From NCBI GenBank assembly GCA_965644295.1, contig CBFFRP010000189.1, forward strand, positions 1 to 23,472: a stretch of 23,472 nt of DNA. Reading direction: 5' to 3'. The position numbers and the translations under genes are program-made. This document shows, piece by piece, positions 19,875 through 23,472 of this stretch (positions are counted from its first letter, which is position 1; each line of letters begins with the position of its first letter). The DNA comes from Paraphysomonas bandaiensis (lineage: Eukaryota; Chrysophyceae). The notes under the pieces were generated by a model. It was not told the origin of the DNA, made no database searches, and saw only the letters and a list, made by a program, of their open reading frames with translations.

Positions 19875-22800
19875 ATGACAGACAGGTCTCCAGTGCCACC
19901 AGGAGCACGTCCTCCCCCTCCTGGACCCCCAGGACCCCCTCCTACATCCAGACCTGCTCCTCCGGTACCTCCTGGGGCAAAACCCGGTCCACCTGGTCCA
20001 CCAGGGCCCCCTCCTGGGACAAAACCTGGACCTCCCGTACCTCCTGGTTCGAAACCTGGACCCCCAGGACCCCCTCCTGGGACAAAACCTGGACCTCCCG
20101 TACCTCCAGGCGATAAGCCTAGACCTCCGGTACCTCCTGGGGCAAAACCCGGTCCTCCTGGTCCACCAGGGCCCCCTCCTGGGACAAAACCTGGACCTCC
20201 CGTGCCTCCAGGCGATAAGCCTAGTCCTCCAATGCCTCCTGGGACAAAACCAGGTCCTCCTGGTCCACCTGTACCTCCAGGCGATAAGCTCAGTCCTCCA
20301 GTACCTCCTGGTTCGAAACCTGGACCTCCTGTGCCTCCAGGAGATAAGCCCAGTCCTCCAGTACCTCCTGGTTCGAAACCTGGACCTCCCGTGCCTCCAG
20401 GCGATAAGCCTAGTCCACCGATACCTCCCGGTTCGAAACCTGGACCTCCCGTGCCTCCAGGAGATAAACCTAGTCCTCCGGTACCTCCTGGTTCGAAGCC
20501 TAGTCCTCCGGTTCCTCCTGGGACAAAGCCTGAACCTCCCGTGCCTCCAGGCGATAAGCCTAGTCCTCCGGTACATTCTGGAGCTAAGCCCAGTCCTCCA
20601 GGACCTCCTGGTTCGAATCCTAGTCCACCTGCACCTCCCGGTTCGAAACCTGGACCTCCCGTGCCTCCAGGAGATAAGCCTAGTCCTCCGGTACCTCCTG
20701 GTTCGAAGCCTAGTCCACCTGTACCTCCAGGCGATAAGCCTAGTCCTCCAGTTCCTCCTGGGACTAAACCAGGTCCACCTGTACCTCCAGGAGATAAGCC
20801 TAGTCCACCTGTACCTCCAGGTTCGAAGCCTAGTCCACCTGTACCTCCAGGCGATAAGCCTAGTCCTCCAGTTCCTCCTGGGTCTAAACCAGGTCCACCT
20901 GTACCTCCAGGAGATAAGCCTAGTCCACCTGTACCTCCTGGTTCGAAGCCTAGTCCACCTGTACCTCCAGGCGATAAGCCTAGTCCTCCGGTTCCTCCTG
21001 GGTCTAAACCAAGTCCACCTGTACCTCCAGGAGATAAGCCTAGTCCACCTGTACCTCCAGGCGATAAGCCTAGTCCTCCAGTACCTCCTGGTTCGAAGCC
21101 TAGTCCTCCGGTTCCTCCTGGATCTAAACCAAGTCCACCTGTACCTCCAGGAGATAAGCCTAGTCCACCTGTACCTCCAGGCGATAAGCCTAGTCCTCCA
21201 GTACCTCCTGGTTCGAAGCCTAGTCCTCCGGTTCCTCCAGGAGATAAGCCTAGTCCTCCGGTTCCTCCTGGGTCTAAACCAAGTCCTCCAGTACCTCCTG
21301 GGTCTAAACCAAGTCCATCTGTACCTCCAGGAGATAAGCCCATTCCTCCAGTACCTCCAGGTTCGAAGCCTAGTCCTCCGGTACCTCCTGGTTCGTCGGT
21401 ACCCGTTGGAACTAATTCTCGTCCTATTGATCCTCCAAGTGGAGTTACTTCCAGCTCGTCGTCTTCAGATACCACAAACCCGTCTGTCGGTAAGGTTAGA
21501 AAGTGGCCTCCAGGAGATAATTCTGGCCAATCTTCTGGCCCTGGTACTTCCAGCACAATTTCTAGTAGTACTCGTCGCAAATGGCCTCCTGAGCCGATTT
21601 CTGGCAAGGAAGATACTTCTTCTGTGTCCAATTTACCATCTGCTATTCAATCAGGATCTACTCAGGGCACTTCTAAACCACCTGAGCCGAAGGAACCCCC
21701 ACCGCAAAAAAGTTCTCATATATCAGGTGGAAGCAGTTCTTCAAAGCTAGAGGGTCGTGTACAACCTCAACGTGTAGCACAACAGACAGATTCAGATGAT
21801 TGGTCACAATCATCGGAAGAAGATACAGGTGATGGTTCGATGATGGGAACTGGTGCAGTTGTATCTGGGACTGAGTTAACTGGAAGCAAACCTGATACCT
21901 TATCTATCCCACTGGACAATGCAATGGAAACTACTAACCCAAATGAAGTATCTAACACCTCAAGTCTTTCAAGTGGGCCACACAAAGAATCTAATGTAGA
22001 GTTGGAAGGGATAGAGGAGGAAAAGGAGCACAATGAAAGCGCTGCAGTAACATCTGGGTTAGATGAAAACACCTTGCAAGAGGAATGTAGTGAAGGGGAA
22101 ACGAGGAGTGCCCAAACACATGATTCTGTGTCAAATGTATTTACAAATGACGACCTTCCGCCCACCCATAGTAGAGAAGATGCACCAGATATCTCACAGG
22201 TGCAGCACGTGGAGCCGTCACGGCCATCCAAAGATGTAGGTTCAGTGGTCAGTGATGATGTGTCTAGGTCGTCGAGCAAGCTGTCCCGCTCGCAGTCCAT
22301 GTTTCCTGCCCCCACGAGAACACCCAAGAAAGAACTCAAGCGACATCTGAGTCTGACCAATATTCCTCCGCAAATGAGCTCACGCTTTACAGATACTTCA
22401 AGTGGTGGATTCTTCTCGAAGGGTATGATCACTTCTGGTGTTCTGAAGCGACCAAAAGATCCATCTGCCGAGTCTGTCTCGACACTTCTGCAGCAGAAGG
22501 AATCGGGTAGCACAGATCACAGGAATAAAGAAGGGAAGACCGGGTTGCCAGCTGACGAGTTATCGTTTTATCAGCTCAAGGGTATATTTGCACTTTATGA
22601 CGAGGATAAGGATGGTTATATAACAAAGGCGCAGTTGATTAAATGTCTGCAACTCCTGGGCTTTCAGATCAGGGAAAAGCTACTGTTGAAGTACCTTAAT
22701 CCTCCTCCTGAAGTTAGTGAAAGAGCTACTTCTGAATCACCGTCTAAGAGTCCACGAGGAAGAAAAGGAACGTCATCCCCCTCAAAGTCAAGGAAGTCTG

Positions 22801-23153
22801 AAGTAATAAAGTCGAATTTAACGGCACTAGCATCATCGAGAGTTGGTCTGAGCACATTTTTGAAAGTGACCCTTCAGGAGCTTCCCCGATTGCATGAGAG
22901 TATTGAGGCAGATCTAGGTAGCTTATTTGCCTTCATGGACCCAGCAGGCGCTGGCACCATTAGTATTAAGGACTTGCGTCATCTATTGGTGGATACTCTA
23001 TCATCAACCAGACTTGACGGTGATGAGTTTACTGATGTTCTGGAAGCAGCTGGAATAGATATCAAGGGCGTCCAACGTGAACGAGATCACGTACTGAATT
23101 ATGAAAATTTTATTGACAATTTACTGATTGGGCGGAGATGGAAAGAAGTTTAA
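19875..23153 (+). CDS. Large proline-rich decapeptide-repeat protein with C-terminal EF-hand module
   Basis: One uninterrupted exon encodes 1,092 residues. Residues about 6-508 are tandem decapeptides of the form PPVPPG-[D/S/T]-KP-[S/G], with some collagen-like GPPGPP near the start. Residues ~509-880 are Ser/Thr/Glu-rich and probably disordered. They contain two RKWPP motifs ([11 protein letters not shown] and [11 protein letters not shown]), an acidic tract and a basic [10 protein letters not shown] phosphorylation-like site. The C-terminus (about 890-1085) resembles a calmodulin-type set of four EF-hands. EF1 has loop [12 protein letters not shown] (909-920, Gln instead of Glu at position 12). 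EF3 is degenerate, [12 protein letters not shown] (1022-1033). EF2 and EF4 are recognisable only by flanking helices ([23 protein letters not shown]). A basic insert, [20 protein letters not shown], splits EF1 from EF2. There is no signal peptide or membrane segment, so it is likely cytosolic. Family not recognised. Each repeat carries K-x-x-P-x-x-P, an SH3 class-I-like pattern, suggesting a Ca2+-responsive multivalent scaffold (inference). The -3 context of the start is weak. Confidence 0.88.
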   Translation: MTDRSPVPPGARPPPPGPPGPPPTSRPAPPVPPGAKPGPPGPPGPPPGTKPGPPVPPGSKPGPPGPPPGTKPGPPVPPGDKPRPPVPPGAKPGPPGPPGPPPGTKPGPPVPPGDKPSPPMPPGTKPGPPGPPVPPGDKLSPPVPPGSKPGPPVPPGDKPSPPVPPGSKPGPPVPPGDKPSPPIPPGSKPGPPVPPGDKPSPPVPPGSKPSPPVPPGTKPEPPVPPGDKPSPPVHSGAKPSPPGPPGSNPSPPAPPGSKPGPPVPPGDKPSPPVPPGSKPSPPVPPGDKPSPPVPPGTKPGPPVPPGDKPSPPVPPGSKPSPPVPPGDKPSPPVPPGSKPGPPVPPGDKPSPPVPPGSKPSPPVPPGDKPSPPVPPGSKPSPPVPPGDKPSPPVPPGDKPSPPVPPGSKPSPPVPPGSKPSPPVPPGDKPSPPVPPGDKPSPPVPPGSKPSPPVPPGDKPSPPVPPGSKPSPPVPPGSKPSPSVPPGDKPIPPVPPGSKPSPPVPPGSSVPVGTNSRPIDPPSGVTSSSSSSDTTNPSVGKVRKWPPGDNSGQSSGPGTSSTISSSTRRKWPPEPISGKEDTSSVSNLPSAIQSGSTQGTSKPPEPKEPPPQKSSHISGGSSSSKLEGRVQPQRVAQQTDSDDWSQSSEEDTGDGSMMGTGAVVSGTELTGSKPDTLSIPLDNAMETTNPNEVSNTSSLSSGPHKESNVELEGIEEEKEHNESAAVTSGLDENTLQEECSEGETRSAQTHDSVSNVFTNDDLPPTHSREDAPDISQVQHVEPSRPSKDVGSVVSDDVSRSSSKLSRSQSMFPAPTRTPKKELKRHLSLTNIPPQMSSRFTDTSSGGFFSKGMITSGVLKRPKDPSAESVSTLLQQKESGSTDHRNKEGKTGLPADELSFYQLKGIFALYDEDKDGYITKAQLIKCLQLLGFQIREKLLLKYLNPPPEVSERATSESPSKSPRGRKGTSSPSKSRKSEVIKSNLTALASSRVGLSTFLKVTLQELPRLHESIEADLGSLFAFMDPAGAGTISIKDLRHLLVDTLSSTRLDGDEFTDVLEAAGIDIKGVQRERDHVLNYENFIDNLLIGRRWKEV
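19890..21400 (+). repeat. In-frame 30-bp coding minisatellite with 60-bp higher-order period
   Basis: About 50 units of 30 bp encode the decapeptide array. The N-terminal part (to about 20280) is irregular, with GPPGPPPG inserts. From about 20281 to 21360 the units stay exactly in 30-bp register. Many are arranged as alternating Asp- and Ser-type units, giving a 60-bp higher-order period. Synonymous third-base differences (GGTACC/GTTCC; GGAGAT/GGCGAT) show that the copies have diverged. The reverse strand is also open for 586 codons (Gly-rich), as expected of a repeat whose period is a multiple of three. Confidence 0.95.
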
Positions 23154-23472
23154 TTGTATTATTCAAATGGGTATATTTCCACAAATGTGTACTTGCTGTA
23201 GTTAGATTTTTGTTTTAACAGTAGTCAATGTAAAAAGTATGCTCCATCTGTGAAATAATGGGTCTAATCCATACTACACACAATCACCGAACAACAAGCA
23301 GTCTCATGTTACATATTGTGGAGATTGTTGTCGACGCTGGAAAAGAAAGATATTATAATGAAAGAAGAGATACGGAACTGTGTCTACAAGTACATCCATG
23401 CAAGTTGAGATGATTAGATAGTTTAGAAAATTCTATTATGAACACTGACTCCCTGGGTTTTAAGATCCGGGA
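23154..23472. other. 3' flank of the EF-hand gene
   Basis: Presumed 3' UTR and downstream DNA to the window edge. No canonical AATAAA was found, and no open frame or RNA gene was recognised. Confidence 0.4.

Noticed and set aside
19871-21631. 586-codon Gly-rich open frame antisense to the proline-repeat array, and a 255-codon Arg-rich frame at 19809-20576
   Set aside because: Both are shadows of the 30-bp sense repeat. The sense frame continues into a non-repetitive EF-hand domain, while the antisense frames end where the repeat ends.
21767-22513. 248-codon minus-strand frame opposite the Ser-rich linker of the EF-hand gene
   Set aside because: Antisense shadow of a Ser/Glu-rich coding sequence; the plus-strand frame continues through it into a recognisable EF-hand module.

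Overview
The window is eukaryotic nuclear DNA with spliced genes. I reconstructed 36 introns by requiring GT...AG ends, a conserved reading frame and a continuous protein family alignment; 26 are 65 bp or shorter. The gene content (VPS39, kinesin-7, RPAC2, allantoicase, an RCC1-repeat protein), the AT-rich intergenic DNA and the tiny introns suggest a compact genome from an early-branching animal such as a sponge. This assignment is inference; no gene here proves the lineage. No bacterial operon, phage, CRISPR, tRNA or rRNA was seen.

Layout: an RCC1-repeat protein (-, 279-1499) is head-to-head with VPS39 (+, 1894-5425, 13 exons). A small three-exon gene for a single-pass membrane/coiled-coil protein follows (+, 6419-6859). 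It faces a 2-oxoglutarate/Fe(II) oxygenase gene (-, 7577-8820). That gene is head-to-head with an intronless nucleoside-deaminase-family gene (+, 10003-10452), and a 1,047-bp nearly perfect (GTAT)n array lies between the two start codons. Next come a kinesin-7-like motor (-, 11567-15813, 11 exons), allantoicase (+, 16442-18222, 8 exons), RNA polymerase I/III subunit RPAC2 (-, 18788-19217, 3 exons), and a 1,092-residue protein with about 500 residues of decapeptide Pro-rich repeats and a C-terminal EF-hand module (+, 19875-23153).

Gene orientation largely alternates (- + + - + - + - +), giving four divergent pairs with shared upstream regions and three convergent junctions. The genes are mostly unrelated cell-biology functions: HOPS tethering, microtubule motor, rRNA/tRNA transcription. 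Allantoicase is a purine-catabolism enzyme and the deaminase may be one, but nothing shows that they are co-regulated.

The most unusual features are the (GTAT)n array placed in a minimal bidirectional promoter, the repeat/EF-hand scaffold protein carrying dozens of SH3-ligand-like motifs, a VPS39 that stops before the usual C-terminal zinc-binding segment, the small membrane coiled-coil gene, and a short ATATACAGCAGTA-like word that recurs in several intergenic regions.
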